Origin: Trileptium ribeirensis
Taxonomy: Eukaryota > Nematoda > Enoplea > Enoplida > Thoracostomopsidae
NCBI GenBank assembly: GCA_030248225.1
Contig: JASANE010028122.1
Location: 1 to 64,000, forward strand
Length of the DNA: 64,000 nt
Direction: 5' to 3'
Below the pieces are notes generated by a model. The model was not told the origin of the DNA. It saw only the letters and a program-made list of their open reading frames with translations, and made no database searches. Of the stretch, positions 20,912-31,869 are shown in pieces; positions within the stretch are counted from its first letter, which is position 1; each line of letters begins with the position of its first letter. A program made the translations under genes and the position numbers.

Positions 20912-21019
20912 TTGGTTCGGGTGAATCCATAATCTGTTCGGGATATACGCCAGCGGGATAGTCGGGCTTCGGTGCCCAAGTGGCAGCTAATTCTAAATCG
21001 CAGCGGCTATACGGGCTAG

Positions 21020-21460
21020 TTGAATACGGGAGCGTCCGGTGAGGGAATTGTGCGTCCTCAGCGGGTAACGAATACGGGTGCTTCCGGTGAGGGAATTGTT
21101 CCTCATCAGCGGGTAACGAATATGGAGTCTTCCGGTGAGGGAATTGTTCCTCCTCAGCGGGTAACAAATACGGGGTCTTCCGGTGAGGGTATTGTTCCTC
21201 ATCAGCGGGTAACGAATATGGAGTCTTCCGGTGAGGGAATTGTTCCTCCTCAGCGGGTAACAAATACGGGGTCTTCCGGTGAGGGTATTGTTCCTCCTCA
21301 GAGGGTAACAAATACGGAGTCTTCCGGTGAGGGTATTGTTCCTCCTCAACGGGTAACAAATACGGAGTCTTCCGGTGAGGGTATTATTCCTCCTCAACGG
21401 GTAACAAATACGGAGTCTTCCGGTGAGGGTATTGTTCCTCCTCAGCGGGTAAAGTAACTT
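21020..21460 (-). repeat. 48-bp coding minisatellite, copy B (nine units)
   Basis: Nine units of 48 bp encode 16 residues with the core EEEQYPHRKTPYLLP and variants (F for Y, H for T). One unit carries TAA where all others have CAA, a single C-to-T change that stops the frame. The repeat forms a highly charged, probably disordered tail after the integrase. Confidence 0.85.
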
Positions 21461-23526
21461 GGGGCGTAAGGATCGGGTTTCCAAACTCATCGAATCCTTC
21501 GAAATTAGGTGATAATAGTTAATCGGTTCGGCGGTATTCCTTCCGCGTTATAGGCACCGTATGTTCGCCATATTCAGGCAGAGGACCAGTGTAATTATCT
21601 GGCACATAGGGTAATTGAGATGCGTTTTGACTAGCAAGTTCTTGGGAAATTCCGGGCCAATCATTTTGAGGCGTCCGGTTAGGATCAACAATAGGTAATC
21701 GGTTAGGTATATTAGTATCCATGGCGGCTAAGTGAATATCAGCTTGTGATTGGATTAAATTCATTGCGGGCTCAGCGTCATCCGCAGGTTCGGTTTCATC
21801 CGCTTGTTCGCGGGAACGTTCAGGAGCATATGATTGTCGCATTTCAGCGATTGATTCACGGTCCGCGGCTTGGACTTCGCGGATAAACAGACGATCGGCG
21901 TTGATCGTTTCAGTATGGTTTTCCAATGGAGTTTGTAATTGTTCATCAAGTATGACCTGTAAAGGATCTGCCATACCTGGAAAAGTACGAAGTGGGCGAT
22001 AACAGGGTTTAGTACGATTAAAATGCACAAGATGCCTTTACGCATGACTTTGCGCGGCAAGGCGTATTTGGAGACATGGCGGTACTACCTTTAATATTTG
22101 ATACGGTCCACACCATCTATGTTCAAGTTTACGCGACAAACCAGGGGTTGTGTGGTATCGATACACCCACACTTCATCTCCAACTTTGTATGGAGGAATC
22201 TTGGTTTTCCGGTTATAATACTGCTTACGGTATTCACGGGCTGCTTGCATTGAACGATATGCATGTTCTCTAATGGCGGCAAGCCATCTTTGGACATTAG
22301 TACGATAAGCTTCAGCTCCGGGGTATTTTTCCCAGTCAGCTGGCGAGAAGATGTCTCCTGGAACTCTGGGATAATGTCCGTACATCAACAGAAACGGATG
22401 ATATCGGGTAGTTGTATGCACAGATGAGTTATAAGACATTATGCAATAAGGTAACAGTTCATCCCAGGTTGTATGATCATCAGACGGTAGGGCTGCTCGT
22501 AACAAGAAAAGTAGGCTGCGATTAAATCTTTCTATTTCGCCATTGGCTTCTGGATTATAACTTAGCGTTTCACGCTTGAAGGTATGTAATTCAGCACATA
22601 AGGCTTGCATGAGGTCGGAAATGAAACATCGACCTTGATCGGATACTAATTCAGCAGGTGCACCATGTCGGCATACAACTTCTTTGATAAATACTTGGGC
22701 TACAGTGCGAGCTGTTTGGTTAGGGATGGCGACGGCAATAACAAACTTCGTAAAATAATCAATAAAAGCAAGAACGTACTTATTTACTGTACGGGATTCA
22801 ACTCGTATATCAAGGATGTCAACGTACATCCGATGCATAGGGGCGCTGGCTTGAGGTAGGTCGCCTAGGGCAGCTCGGACATGCTGAGGTAAGTTACGAG
22901 ACTTTTGGCAGGTTACGCATCTCTTTACATAATCTTCAACATGTTTACTCATATTTTCCCAATAGTAAAATTGCTTAAGTTTACTCATAAGTCTATCACG
23001 GCCTGGGTGGCCTCCAAATAGGGTATCGTGCTCATGCTTCAAGATATGGGGAATAAGTCGACGAGGAACACAAAGTTTAGGGCGATGATCATTTGGTAGG
23101 ATTGGGTGCAAGTACAAGATTTGTGTTGTAGGGCATATGCGATAATGGTGCGATTCTAATTTTAGTGTGACAGCATTTTTAGGTTCTTCAGGAAGAGTTC
23201 CTTTCTGTAAATATGTTCGAATAGGACCAAACTTGTCGTCTTTGTTGTTGTAATCGAGGAATAATTGTTACTAAGTTCTTATCTGGCTCTTGGCTAAAGT
23301 GTGGTAAGTATAATGCTTCTCCAGTGTCTTTTACTTGTTCGGGTCTTAATAGAACCATAGGGCTTTCACAGGCGTATCCTACTTTAATCAATGCATCGAA
23401 AGTTTCTTTCTCAGGTATTGCTTGGGGTTGGTTTACCAGAGGAGGGGAATCCTCCTGAGGTGGATCGGGTGCATTTGAGGGACCAGGGTTTCGTTCACTA
23501 CGACCTGGTTCAGGGCTTCCTATAAC
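21461..23526 (-). pseudogene. pol: Integrase, downstream copy
   Basis: The main frame (22038-23117, 359 codons) holds a full Ty3/gypsy integrase: zinc-binding H30, H37, C67, C70; the DDE core at D100 (MYVDILD), D160 (VSDQG) and E196 (GEIERFNR); and a GPY/F module near the end (VGDEVWVYRY, then CGPYQIL). Integrase inserts the cDNA into the host genome. The N-terminal linker (23188-23391) is cut off by a one-base insertion near 23243, and a TAA interrupts the frame about 22036 before it resumes at 22028 toward the repeat tail. Both breaks differ from those in the upstream copy. Confidence 0.85.
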
Positions 23527-26213
23527 TCATGAGCCTACAATGACATAGTCTTGAGGATTACTAGCTGCTTCGGGTTCACCATATGTGTCTAGTATTTTCC
23601 TACGTAATCCTTTCGTGAGTTTAGGTACTTCTGCGTTGGGCATCATCGTGCCGTATTTCCTCGCATTGTAGTGGTGGCCATAAGGCAGTGGCTCACTTGG
23701 TTCGGGTGAATCCATAATCTGTTCGGGATATACGCCAGCGGGATAGTCGGGCTTCGGTGCCCAAGTGGCAGCTAATTCTAAATCGCAGCGGCTATACGGG
23801 CTAGTTGAATACGGGAGCGTCCGGTGAGGGAATTGTGCGTCCTCAGCGGGTAACGAATACGGGTGCTTCCGGTGAGGGAATTGTTCCTCCTCAGCGGGTA
23901 ACGAATACGGAGTCTTCCGGTGAGGGAATTGTTCCTCCTCAGCGGGTAACAAATACGGGGTCTTCCGGTGAGGGTATTGTTCCTCCTCAGCGGGTAACAA
24001 ATACGGAGTCTTCCGGTGAGGGTATTGTTCCTCCTCAACGGGTAACAAATACGGAGTCTTCCGGTGAGGGTATTGTTCCTCCTCAACGGGTAACAAATAC
24101 GGAGTCTTCCGGTGAGGGTATTGTTCCTCCTCAGCGGGTAAAGTAACTTGGGGCGTAAGGATCGGGTTTCCAAACTCATCGAATCCTTCGAAATTAGGTG
24201 ATAATAGTTCATCGGTTCGGCGGTATTCCTTCCGCGTTATAGGCACTGTATGTTCGCCATATTCAGGCAGAGGACCAATGTAATTATCTGGCACATAGGG
24301 TAATTGAGATGCGTTTTGACTAGCAAGTTCTTGGGAAATTCCGGGCCAATCATTTTGAGGCGTCCGGTTAGGATCAACAATAGGTAATCGGTTAGGTATA
24401 TTAGTATCCATGGCGGCTAAGTGAATATCAGCTTGTGATTGGATTAAATTCATTGCGGGCTCAGCGTCATCCGCAGGTTCGGTTTCATCCGCTTGTTCGC
24501 GGGAACGTTCAGGAGCATATGATTGTCGCATTTCAGCGATTGATTCAGGGTCCGCGGCTTGGACTTCGCGGATAAACAGACGATCGGCGTTGATCGTTTC
24601 AGTATGGTTTTCCAATGGAGTTTGTAATTGTTCATCAAGTATGACCTGTAAAGGATCTGCCATACCTGGAAAAGTACGACGTGGGCGATAACAGGGTTTA
24701 GTACGATTAAAATGCACAAGATGCCTTTTCGCATGACTTTGCGCGGTAAGGCGTATTTGGAGACATGGCGGTACGACCTTTAATATTTGATACGGTCCAC
24801 ACCATCTATGTTCAAGTTTACGCGACAAACCAAGGGTTGTGTGGTATCGATACACCCACACTTCATCTCCAACTTTGTATGGAGGAATCTTGGTTTTCCG
24901 GTTATAATACTGCTTACGGTATTCACGGGCTGCTTGCATTGAACGATATGCATGTTCTCTAATGGTGGCAAGCCATCTTTGGACATTAGTACGATAAGCT
25001 TCAGCTCCGGGGTATTTTTCCCAGTCAGCTGGCGAGGAGATGTCTCCTGAAACTCTGGGATAATGTCCGTACATCAACAGAAACAGAGGATATCGGGTAG
25101 TTGTATGCACAGATGAGTTATAAGACATTATGCAATAAGGTAACAGTTCATCCCAGGTTGTATGATCATCAGACGGTAGGGCTGCTCGTAACAAGAAAAG
25201 TAGGCTGCGATTAAATCTTTCTATTTCGCCATTGGCTTTTGGATTATAACTTAGCGTTTCACGCTTGAAGGTACGTAATTCAGCACATAAGGCTTGCATG
25301 AGGTCGGAAATGAAACATCGACCTTGATCGGATACTAATTCAGCAGGTGCGCCATGTCGGCATACAACTTCTTTGATAAATACTTGGGCTACAGTGCGAG
25401 CTGTTTGGTTAGGGATGGCGACGGCAATAACAAACTTCGTAAATTGATCAATAAAAGCAAGAACGTACTTATTTCCTGTACGGGATTCAACTCGTATATC
25501 AAGGATGTCAACGTACATCCGATGCATAGGGGCGCTGGCTTGAGGTAGGTCGCCTAGGGCAGCTCGGACATGCTGAGGTAAGTTACGAGACTTTTGGCAG
25601 GTTACGCATCTCTTTACATAATTTCAACATGTTTACTCATATTTTCCCAATAGTAAAATTGCTTAAGTTTACTCATAAGTCTATCACGGTCTGGGTGGCC
25701 TCCAAATAGGGTATCGTGCTCATGCTTCAAGATATGGGGAATAAGTCGACGAGGAACACAAAGTTTAGGGCGATGATCATTTGGTAAGATTGGGTGCAAG
25801 TACAAGATTTGTGTTGTAGGGCAGATGCGATAATGGTGCGATTCTAATTTTAGTGTGACAGCATTTTTAGGTTCTTCAGGAAGAGTTCCTTTCTGTAAAT
25901 ATGTTCGAATAGGACCAAACTTGTCGTCTTGTTGTTGTAATCGAGGAATAATTGTTACTAAGTTCTTATCTGGCTCTTGGCTAAAGTGTGGTAAGTATAA
26001 TGCTTTTCCAGTGTCTTTTACTTGTTCGGGTCCTAATAGAACCATAGGGCTTTCACAGGCGTATCCTACTTTAATCAATGCATCGAAAGTTTCTTTCTCA
26101 GGTATTGCTTGGGGTTGGTTTACCAGAGGAGGGGAATCCTCCTGAGGTGGATCGGGTGCACTTGAGAGACCAGGGTTTCGTTCACTAGGACCTGGTTCAG
26201 GGCTTATTATAAC
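23527..26213 (-). pseudogene. pol: Integrase, upstream copy
   Basis: Coding sequence resumes in frame after the TGA at 26214 that ends the RNase H ORF. The zinc-finger part (25614-26078) keeps the two histidines, but a one-base deletion near 25620 throws the frame before the two cysteines. The core and tail follow as a 666-codon frame (23527-25527) with the same DDE residues, the GPY/F module and a seven-unit 16-residue repeat (about 23810-24135). The last 40 residues are the duplicated RNase H end (MMPNAEV...), the signature of the tandem duplication. Confidence 0.85.
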
Positions 26214-26334
26214 TCATGAGCCTACAATGACATAGTCTTGAGGATTACTAGCTGCTTCGGGTTCACCATATGTGTCTAGTATTTTCCTACGTAATCCTTT
26301 CGTGAGTTTATGTACTTCTGCGTTGGGCATCATC
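23648..26334 (-). repeat. Tandem duplication, copy A (2687 bp)
   Basis: Upstream member of the direct duplication paired with 20863-23647. It is shorter by 98 bp, almost exactly two units of the 48-bp minisatellite. Confidence 0.88.
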
Positions 26335-27326
26335 TGTTGCAAATTCTTAAGCGTCTGCTTGACGAACTTATCGTTCGCTGCTCTCTGTTCATGGGTTTCG
26401 TCCCGTCTTTTGCGTTTTGAATCATTCTTGCGTGACAACATTGCCACTCTTTTGCGGTATTCCTCTTCTTCGTCCTGTTCTACTTCATTATCTGAGGGTG
26501 ATGAGATTTCTATATCGTGTTGTGGGTCTCTCGAGAGAGCATCAGCATTTGCATTGGCCTTTCCCGGTCGGTAGATGATATCAAAACCACCAAATTCCAT
26601 TAATAGTTCGTTTCTCCATTGGGCCAAGCGCGAGTTTCGCGGAGGTCGGTCAAAAAGAGCCTTAAGCGGCTTATGGTCGGTTTCTACGTGGAATTCATGT
26701 CCTAATAGGTAATGTTTAAAATGCTGCGCAGCCCAACGTATGGCCAAAGCTTCGGTTTCAATAGCGGGATATCTACGTTGATAGTCTACTAAGGATTTAC
26801 TAGCATAAGCAATAGGTTGTACTCCTTTATCGGTTTTCTGGGATAAGACAGCTCCTAAGGCGTAACCAGACGCATCTGTATGTAAAACAAACGGTTTAGT
26901 GAAATCAGGGTAAATTAACAGGGGTTCTTCTACTAGGGCTTTTCGTAATTTGTTAAAAGCTTCTTCACATTGGGGTGTCCATTTGAATTCGGTATCTTTT
27001 CGGCGAAGGCCATTCAAGGGTTCACAAATATCTGAGTGCTGGGGTATAAATTTGTGGTAATATCCAACAAGACCTAGGAAACTTTGGAGTTGTTTCAGGG
27101 TTTCAGTACGTTTATAATTATCTATAGCAACAGTCTTTTCAGGGTCAGGTCTTACTCCTTCAGAGCTTATAATGTGGCCTAGATATTTGAGTTGTTTCTG
27201 TCCAAATTGACATTTTGATGGCTTTAGCTTGAGATTGGCTTTTCGAAATTGGTCCAACACAGTGACCAAGTCTACTAGGTGTCTATCGAAACTAGGGGAA
27301 AAGATCGAGATATCGATGTATATCAA
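26214..27326 (-). CDS. pol: RT thumb/connection and RNase H
   Basis: 370 codons. Residues 1-10 hold what remains of the RT catalytic box. Then come the Ty3/gypsy thumb signatures KPSKCQFG (36-43), YLGHIIS (48-54) and LGLVGYYHKFIP (84-95). RNase H follows with D151 (HTDAS), E192 (ETEAL), D217 (ETDHKPL) and D262 (NADALSR), all four acidic positions present. RNase H removes the RNA strand during reverse transcription. A charged tail (EQDEEEEYRKR, KRKRRDE) leads to the TGA at 26214, after which the integrase linker continues in the same frame. Confidence 0.92.
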   Translation of the reverse strand: MIYIDISIFSPSFDRHLVDLVTVLDQFRKANLKLKPSKCQFGQKQLKYLGHIISSEGVRPDPEKTVAIDNYKRTETLKQLQSFLGLVGYYHKFIPQHSDICEPLNGLRRKDTEFKWTPQCEEAFNKLRKALVEEPLLIYPDFTKPFVLHTDASGYALGAVLSQKTDKGVQPIAYASKSLVDYQRRYPAIETEALAIRWAAQHFKHYLLGHEFHVETDHKPLKALFDRPPRNSRLAQWRNELLMEFGGFDIIYRPGKANANADALSRDPQHDIEISSPSDNEVEQDEEEEYRKRVAMLSRKNDSKRKRRDETHEQRAANDKFVKQTLKNLQQMMPNAEVHKLTKGLRRKILDTYGEPEAASNPQDYVIVGS

Positions 27327-28320
27327 ACATCGTTACCATTCTAGTCCTTTGACGACTATTGACATGCATCTTTGAAATGCTCCAGGGGAAGAGTTTAGAC
27401 CAAAGGGGAGGACATTATACTCGTATTGTCCATGGACGGTAACGAAAGAGGTCTTCTGTTTCGTCTCGGGATCTAATTCAAGTTGCCAAAATCCTTTGTT
27501 CAAATCTAAACTGGACATAAATTTACAAATTTATTTATAAAGACATCCTAAAATATCATCAATACGGGGTAATGGATATACATCTCTTTCGACAACTACG
27601 TTCAACTTACGAAAGTCGACACACAGGCGTAATGTTCCGTCACTCTTGGTTACGTATACTATGGGCGATCCCCAAGGGGAATCAGAGGGTGTTATTAATC
27701 CGGCTTCAACCATGTTGTTTAATTCTTCTCGAAGGGGTTCTCTCAAAGAGTGGGCAAGACGATACGGGACTTGTGTGATCGGTCTAGCTTTTCCAGTGTT
27801 AATTTTATGTTGATGTATACCACATCGGCCTAAATCGAATGGATGGGTACTGAAGACATCCGAATTTTCTGAAATTACGGTTTTGAGTTGTTTCAACTGG
27901 AAAGGAGTCATAGAAGTGTTAGAGAAATTAATCTCACCAAGGATTTGGATCGAACGTTCGGTGTCGATCGCCTTCTTTTGTTCATTAATAACTTGAACAA
28001 AGTTATCGGTTGTTAGTCCTAACCTATTACATTGCTTAACCCTTTTGGGCGGTCCCAAATTTAACAGGAGATCATTTTGATCGTACAAGAGTTCAACGGC
28101 AGAGTCGTCAAGGATTTCGATATGTCCTATAGTCTGCCCTGCATGGATTGCTGTAGGGAGATTTCCAAAATTCATTACGGCTACGGGGATCAATCACTGT
28201 CCGGTTAGCACCAGAGCGTGAGCGCTCGCTAAATCAAGTATTAGTGGGTCTGGTACAAACAGTGCTTGACCTATAGGAGGTTGTGCAATTTCGGGTATTG
28301 CATTAATAAATAGTTCAGTA
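27327..28320 (-). pseudogene. pol: Reverse transcriptase, interrupted
   Basis: Two frames in register (27531-28193 and 27333-27518) are separated by TAA codons. Recognisable boxes are the palm entry PYRLAHSLREPL, SPWGSPIVYV with VDFRKLN, SLDLNKGFWQ, and LPFGLNSSPGAFQ. The catalytic box just beyond (27300-27326) reads IYIDISIF: one aspartate of the normal Y-x-D-D pair is missing, by loss of one codon. With two nonsense codons as well, this copy should not make active enzyme. The stretch 28194-28320 continues the same frame upstream across a TGA and joins the protease by a shift in a C-run near 28325. Confidence 0.88.
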
Positions 28321-29089
28321 TTAGGGGAACTTGGACGTATTGTCGACTTACGACATTAATTACGGGTGGATGATAATCTGCTTGGTCGGCAAAAGGCACA
28401 GAACACTTCTCCGAACCATTTGATAGATCTAGACAACGGTCTTTAAAATTTATGGCAACGTGTGGTAAGAAGGCCATAAAATCAGTTCCTAAAATACATT
28501 CGTACGGAGTGTCATTTGTAACTTGAAATTCACAAGGAACAGTAAGTGTTCCTATGGTTATAGGTACTTTCACTACTCCACTTATAGAAAGTTCCTCTTG
28601 CGTGGCGGACACTATTCTCGTATTGGTAGATTCGCGGGGGACTAGTCCTAGTCGGGCTGCAGTAGCTTGGGAAAGAATGGAGACGTCTGCTCCAGTACCG
28701 ATAAGAGTAGTTACGGGTGTTCCTAGAATAGTGGTGTTGATAATCAATGGGGTGTTATTGGCTTTGAGAGCGTTGACTCGTTTGGTTACGACACCAGTAC
28801 GAGATCTACTACGTAGTCGACGGATGGGGTTAGCGAATATCTCTCCATCATCGATAAATACCATGCCTTCATCCGAAGGGGCACTTGGAGTGGGGCGTTT
28901 CCGTGTATAACGACGCGGGGTTCTACTAGTTCTACGAGTTCTATCGGGAGACGGTAAAGAGGCTGTACTTTCAGCTTTCTGTAGCGGTGTTATAACATGT
29001 ACTTCGTCGGTGTAAGAAGGGGTAGATGCTTCCGGTGAAGACATCATCCATGGGGTGGTCGGTGTGAGTTCAATCGGACGGTTATCCAC
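28271..29089 (-). CDS. pol: Retroelement aspartic protease with altered active site
   Basis: 272 codons counted from a GTG; the frame is open upstream into the Env cytoplasmic tail, so this is not a true start. A basic, S/T/R-rich linker (residues 45-110) precedes the retropepsin-like domain: PLIINTTILGTPVTTLI (114-130), then G131-T-G-A-D where the family has D-T/S-G, then hydrophobic strands and ECILGTDFM (197-205). The glycine replaces the catalytic aspartate, so this copy's protease is inactive. The enzyme normally cleaves the polyproteins. The last about 17 residues (after RQYVQVP) are out of frame with the true continuation, which moves to the RT frame. Confidence 0.85.
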   Translation of the reverse strand: MDNRPIELTPTTPWMMSSPEASTPSYTDEVHVITPLQKAESTASLPSPDRTRRTSRTPRRYTRKRPTPSAPSDEGMVFIDDGEIFANPIRRLRSRSRTGVVTKRVNALKANNTPLIINTTILGTPVTTLIGTGADVSILSQATAARLGLVPRESTNTRIVSATQEELSISGVVKVPITIGTLTVPCEFQVTNDTPYECILGTDFMAFLPHVAINFKDRCLDLSNGSEKCSVPFADQADYHPPVINVVSRQYVQVPLILNYLLMQYPKLHNLL

Positions 29090-29584
29090 TCGGCTTTTAC
29101 TAGGGAACCATCTGGGTAAACACTGGGTACATCGAGGAGGTAATTTGCACTTATAGAGACCGTATCCTAATACAATGGTGCCTATTACTATAGTTATTAT
29201 TGCGTATGGGGAGAGTCCAGTGTACTCGAGTGCAGGAAGGGCTATAACTCTATGTAACTAGTCCTTCGCTATTTGGGCAACTTGTAGATTAATAGCTTTA
29301 GCGTTTTCTAAAGAACTCCAAGTGAGGGGTTTTAGCTTGGTACTAGACAATTGGTCCAGGGAAATATTAGGGCCAATCCTAACCATTAATTCCTCAGGTT
29401 GTAACATGCTTGTCAACATAAGTGATCCTACAATCAACTGTGTGTAATTGCCATGCGGCATCCAAACGACTCGATGGTCGGGTACTATTCTGCTCTGTCC
29501 TTGTGTTATATGTGCGAAATGTCGTTTGTCAGTGATTATGAGTTTCTCCTCCGAAGTACGGAGCAAGACTCCTTGCATAGTAGT
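29090..29584 (-). pseudogene. env: Env-like C-terminal part: ectodomain end, membrane span, tail
   Basis: Same frame as the 539-codon env-like ORF, after its TAA. A 107-codon open stretch (29258-29578) ends at TAG, then the frame continues with a membrane-spanning segment at about 29150-29215 (IITIVIGTIVLGYG), a short Cys/Arg/Lys tail, and runs without a stop into the protease ORF at 29089. The single transmembrane segment near the end fits a type I fusion glycoprotein. Two nonsense codons separate the parts in this copy. Confidence 0.65.
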
Positions 29585-31204
29585 TTAGACATCGGTAGCA
29601 TTGTCAAGTGGTCCGATTAGGGAACGGTTTTGACATTTTGATTTCGTGTACTCAGAGACGAGGTGACCCGAAATAATCCAATCCAGGCAATGTATGCGTT
29701 GATCAGTTACAAGCGCATGCGGTTCACAAAATGCAGTGCCTGGACGGCGTTTACAAGCGACTAAGTTCAATACTTCAAAGCGCGATGAAGATACGCGTGC
29801 TGCGTATTCTGGTAACGGTAATTTTACATGCGTTCTAGTAGCGGGTATATTCCAGCCAGTGTTATATATACGAAAATACGGTCTGACATCATTCGTAGTA
29901 GGTAAGGGTAACTGCAAAATAAATACGAATCGAAAAGTATTCAAATCCACATTAACTGGTAAAACTCGTCCAAATTGGTAAGCTAAGTTAGGTTCACGGG
30001 CTAAAATCGACTGGGAGATTCTTGGATCCATTTCAAATAAACGTCTTAACATTAGGGCATCTACTACGGTCGGCGTTAATTCTCCACTCAACATAGACTG
30101 CATTATAGCTTGGACGGACGATCGAATGTTAGCTCGAACTGTATGGGTAAGCAACATCTGGTTCACTTGCATGACTGCTCTATGTTGTGAGCATCTAACT
30201 TGTTCTACCATATCAACTACTTCCTGCATGCTATGGTGTAAAAATGCGTATAACTCTTCGTTGGCTTGGGTCAACTTCTTAATTTCTTTCGTATTACGTA
30301 GGGTTGCTTCCAGGGTGTCTCTCATATACGTTCGTATAGCGTGCATTTGATTTCCCATATTGTGTATGTGAATGCCATTAGATATGGACATTCCCATTCC
30401 TAAAAATCCTGACACTGCTCCAGCGGCAGCTGCAATGAGCGTAACGAAACGCTTGCTTCTCTTAGGGTCGTTATGACAGAAATGTAGGTTACTATCGCAA
30501 AACGAGCGCATAAGGTTCGAATAGTAACTAATATCCAAAACTCCATTGTAGGTTCCACTTAACTCTGTTCCTAGCTCTCGCATGGTCTTGTATAACTGCG
30601 GGTCAGTTGTGCAATTACTCCAGTAGCAACAATCGGATGAACACGAGCCATCCGCGTTGTATAGTAGGCAAGGGGTAACTTCGTCTGAGGGAGTTCTCAT
30701 ATCCGGTCTCCAATGTCTCAACGTTAGCTGTAAAACTACTGCTAAGTATGTAAGTTGATCTGACGTGATCATTAGTCCTTGAGGTTCAACTACAACTCCT
30801 ACTTGAGAGTTAACTACAACTCCTAAACGGGATATTTTCTCGCTCATCGGTGTCGAAACTGCATGAGTGGTTGATATCAATGCCAACCACATGAATAAGA
30901 GAATTCCACAAATATCATTAACTAAGGTGCTAGTCCTGTATCCAGCTAATGGATTAGACGCAACTGGCGTCTGTTGAGGTTCTTCGGGGACTGGTTCTAA
31001 TTCTACTTCATCTTGACAGGGAAGACTTATATCTTCGTTAATCTGATTATCATCCGTTTCAGGGTCGATGTCCGTTTCATCTAAGTATTCCTCCATCGCA
31101 TCAGCTAACCGCAGATCGATGTCTTCGACTGAGGTGCTTCGTATTGGAGCTTCACATGTTAACGAGGCTATTGGGTGTCTTAGTTGTTGTAGCTGGACCT
31201 TCAT
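29585..31204 (-). CDS. env: Env-like envelope glycoprotein, N-terminal 539 residues
   Basis: The ATG overlaps the stop of the upstream frame (ATGA at 31204-31201). An acidic N-terminus of about 90 residues precedes a hydrophobic segment (about 98-110) that could be an internal signal. A Cys-rich patch follows (C179, C188, C192, C193, C198), with possible N-glycosylation at N197. RSKR (249-252) is a furin-type cleavage site. A glycine/alanine-rich hydrophobic stretch (253-275) is placed like a fusion peptide, followed by a heptad-like helical region (about 290-345). This layout matches class-I-type fusion proteins of insect errantiviruses and baculoviruses, but I cannot show homology. Its place 5' of protease and pol is unusual. 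Confidence 0.68.
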   Translation of the reverse strand: MKVQLQQLRHPIASLTCEAPIRSTSVEDIDLRLADAMEEYLDETDIDPETDDNQINEDISLPCQDEVELEPVPEEPQQTPVASNPLAGYRTSTLVNDICGILLFMWLALISTTHAVSTPMSEKISRLGVVVNSQVGVVVEPQGLMITSDQLTYLAVVLQLTLRHWRPDMRTPSDEVTPCLLYNADGSCSSDCCYWSNCTTDPQLYKTMRELGTELSGTYNGVLDISYYSNLMRSFCDSNLHFCHNDPKRSKRFVTLIAAAAGAVSGFLGMGMSISNGIHIHNMGNQMHAIRTYMRDTLEATLRNTKEIKKLTQANEELYAFLHHSMQEVVDMVEQVRCSQHRAVMQVNQMLLTHTVRANIRSSVQAIMQSMLSGELTPTVVDALMLRRLFEMDPRISQSILAREPNLAYQFGRVLPVNVDLNTFRFVFILQLPLPTTNDVRPYFRIYNTGWNIPATRTHVKLPLPEYAARVSSSRFEVLNLVACKRRPGTAFCEPHALVTDQRIHCLDWIISGHLVSEYTKSKCQNRSLIGPLDNATDV

Positions 31205-31869
31205 CGCTTCTGTCGATCCTGTCTATGAGATTCATTCTCAAATGTTGAATGTTCCGTTATATGCTGTACCAACTCATTTACTGGGATACCTTGGGTACCT
31301 TGATTGCGAAAAATAATATCTAGCAGATAAGGAGCTTGTTTGATTAGTTCGTGGAATTCCAGATTGCTATTGCGATAACTCACTCTTGTTGACTGTGTTC
31401 CTAATCCTATAAAGTATGACCAACGAGGCCAAATGGTTCCATCTAAATCGATAAAGGCACAACTGGTAAATAAGGTTCCTGTGTAACTCCATCTTCCATA
31501 ATATCCGTCAAAATAACATTAACTCCCGGGAAAAATTAGGGACTTAGAGAGTTCGAGGTGGTTATCTCCACATTTCAGACAGGGGGGTCGATAACTTAAC
31601 TCAGCCTTATAGGTTTCCTTCATGACTTGGCGGAGCGTGTGGCCATTCACGCATTTATCCACCAACTCTAGAAGAAGTTCCAAGGAGGCTAAAGCTACGA
31701 TACTTACATAAATTCCTGTAGTTCTGTGTTCGATTGGTGAAACTACGCCTAATAAATGAGCTAAAACGGTCGCATCCTTTTTGAGTTCGGGCTGGCTACA
31801 GGCATCCGAACGTATCTCAAACAGTCGAGCTAGATTATTCAGTTGTTCTATTACGATAAGGGTACGTCG
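31201..31869 (-). pseudogene. Continuation of the unknown ORF upstream of env
   Basis: The frame runs on in register after the TAA at 31870, crosses a second TAA at 31519-31521, and ends at the TGA that overlaps the env ATG. Its first half is leucine-rich and helical, with C-L-K-C-G-D-N-H (about 31567-31590) as a possible metal site. The second half is aromatic-rich (YFDGYYGRWSY) and then charged. The 60-codon open part is 31201-31383. Unknown family; perhaps a matrix-like or accessory protein made together with Env. Confidence 0.5.

Larger units (their letters stand above)
20863..23647 (-). repeat. Tandem duplication, copy B (2785 bp)
   Basis: The stretch from the last 40 codons of the RNase H ORF through integrase and its tail is present twice in direct tandem: 23648-26334 and here. 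The junction is visible at 23641-23650, where GGCATCATC from the RNase H end meets GTGCCGTATTTCCTCG of the tail. The copies differ by scattered changes and by two 48-bp repeat units. Confidence 0.88.

Noticed and set aside
21020..21457. Plus-strand repeat protein frame over the 48-bp units
   Set aside because: It is antisense to the integrase tail, which is supported by its continuity with the integrase.
21020..21460. CRISPR-like array of 48-bp repeats
   Set aside because: The units are contiguous with no spacers and encode a protein repeat in a eukaryotic element.
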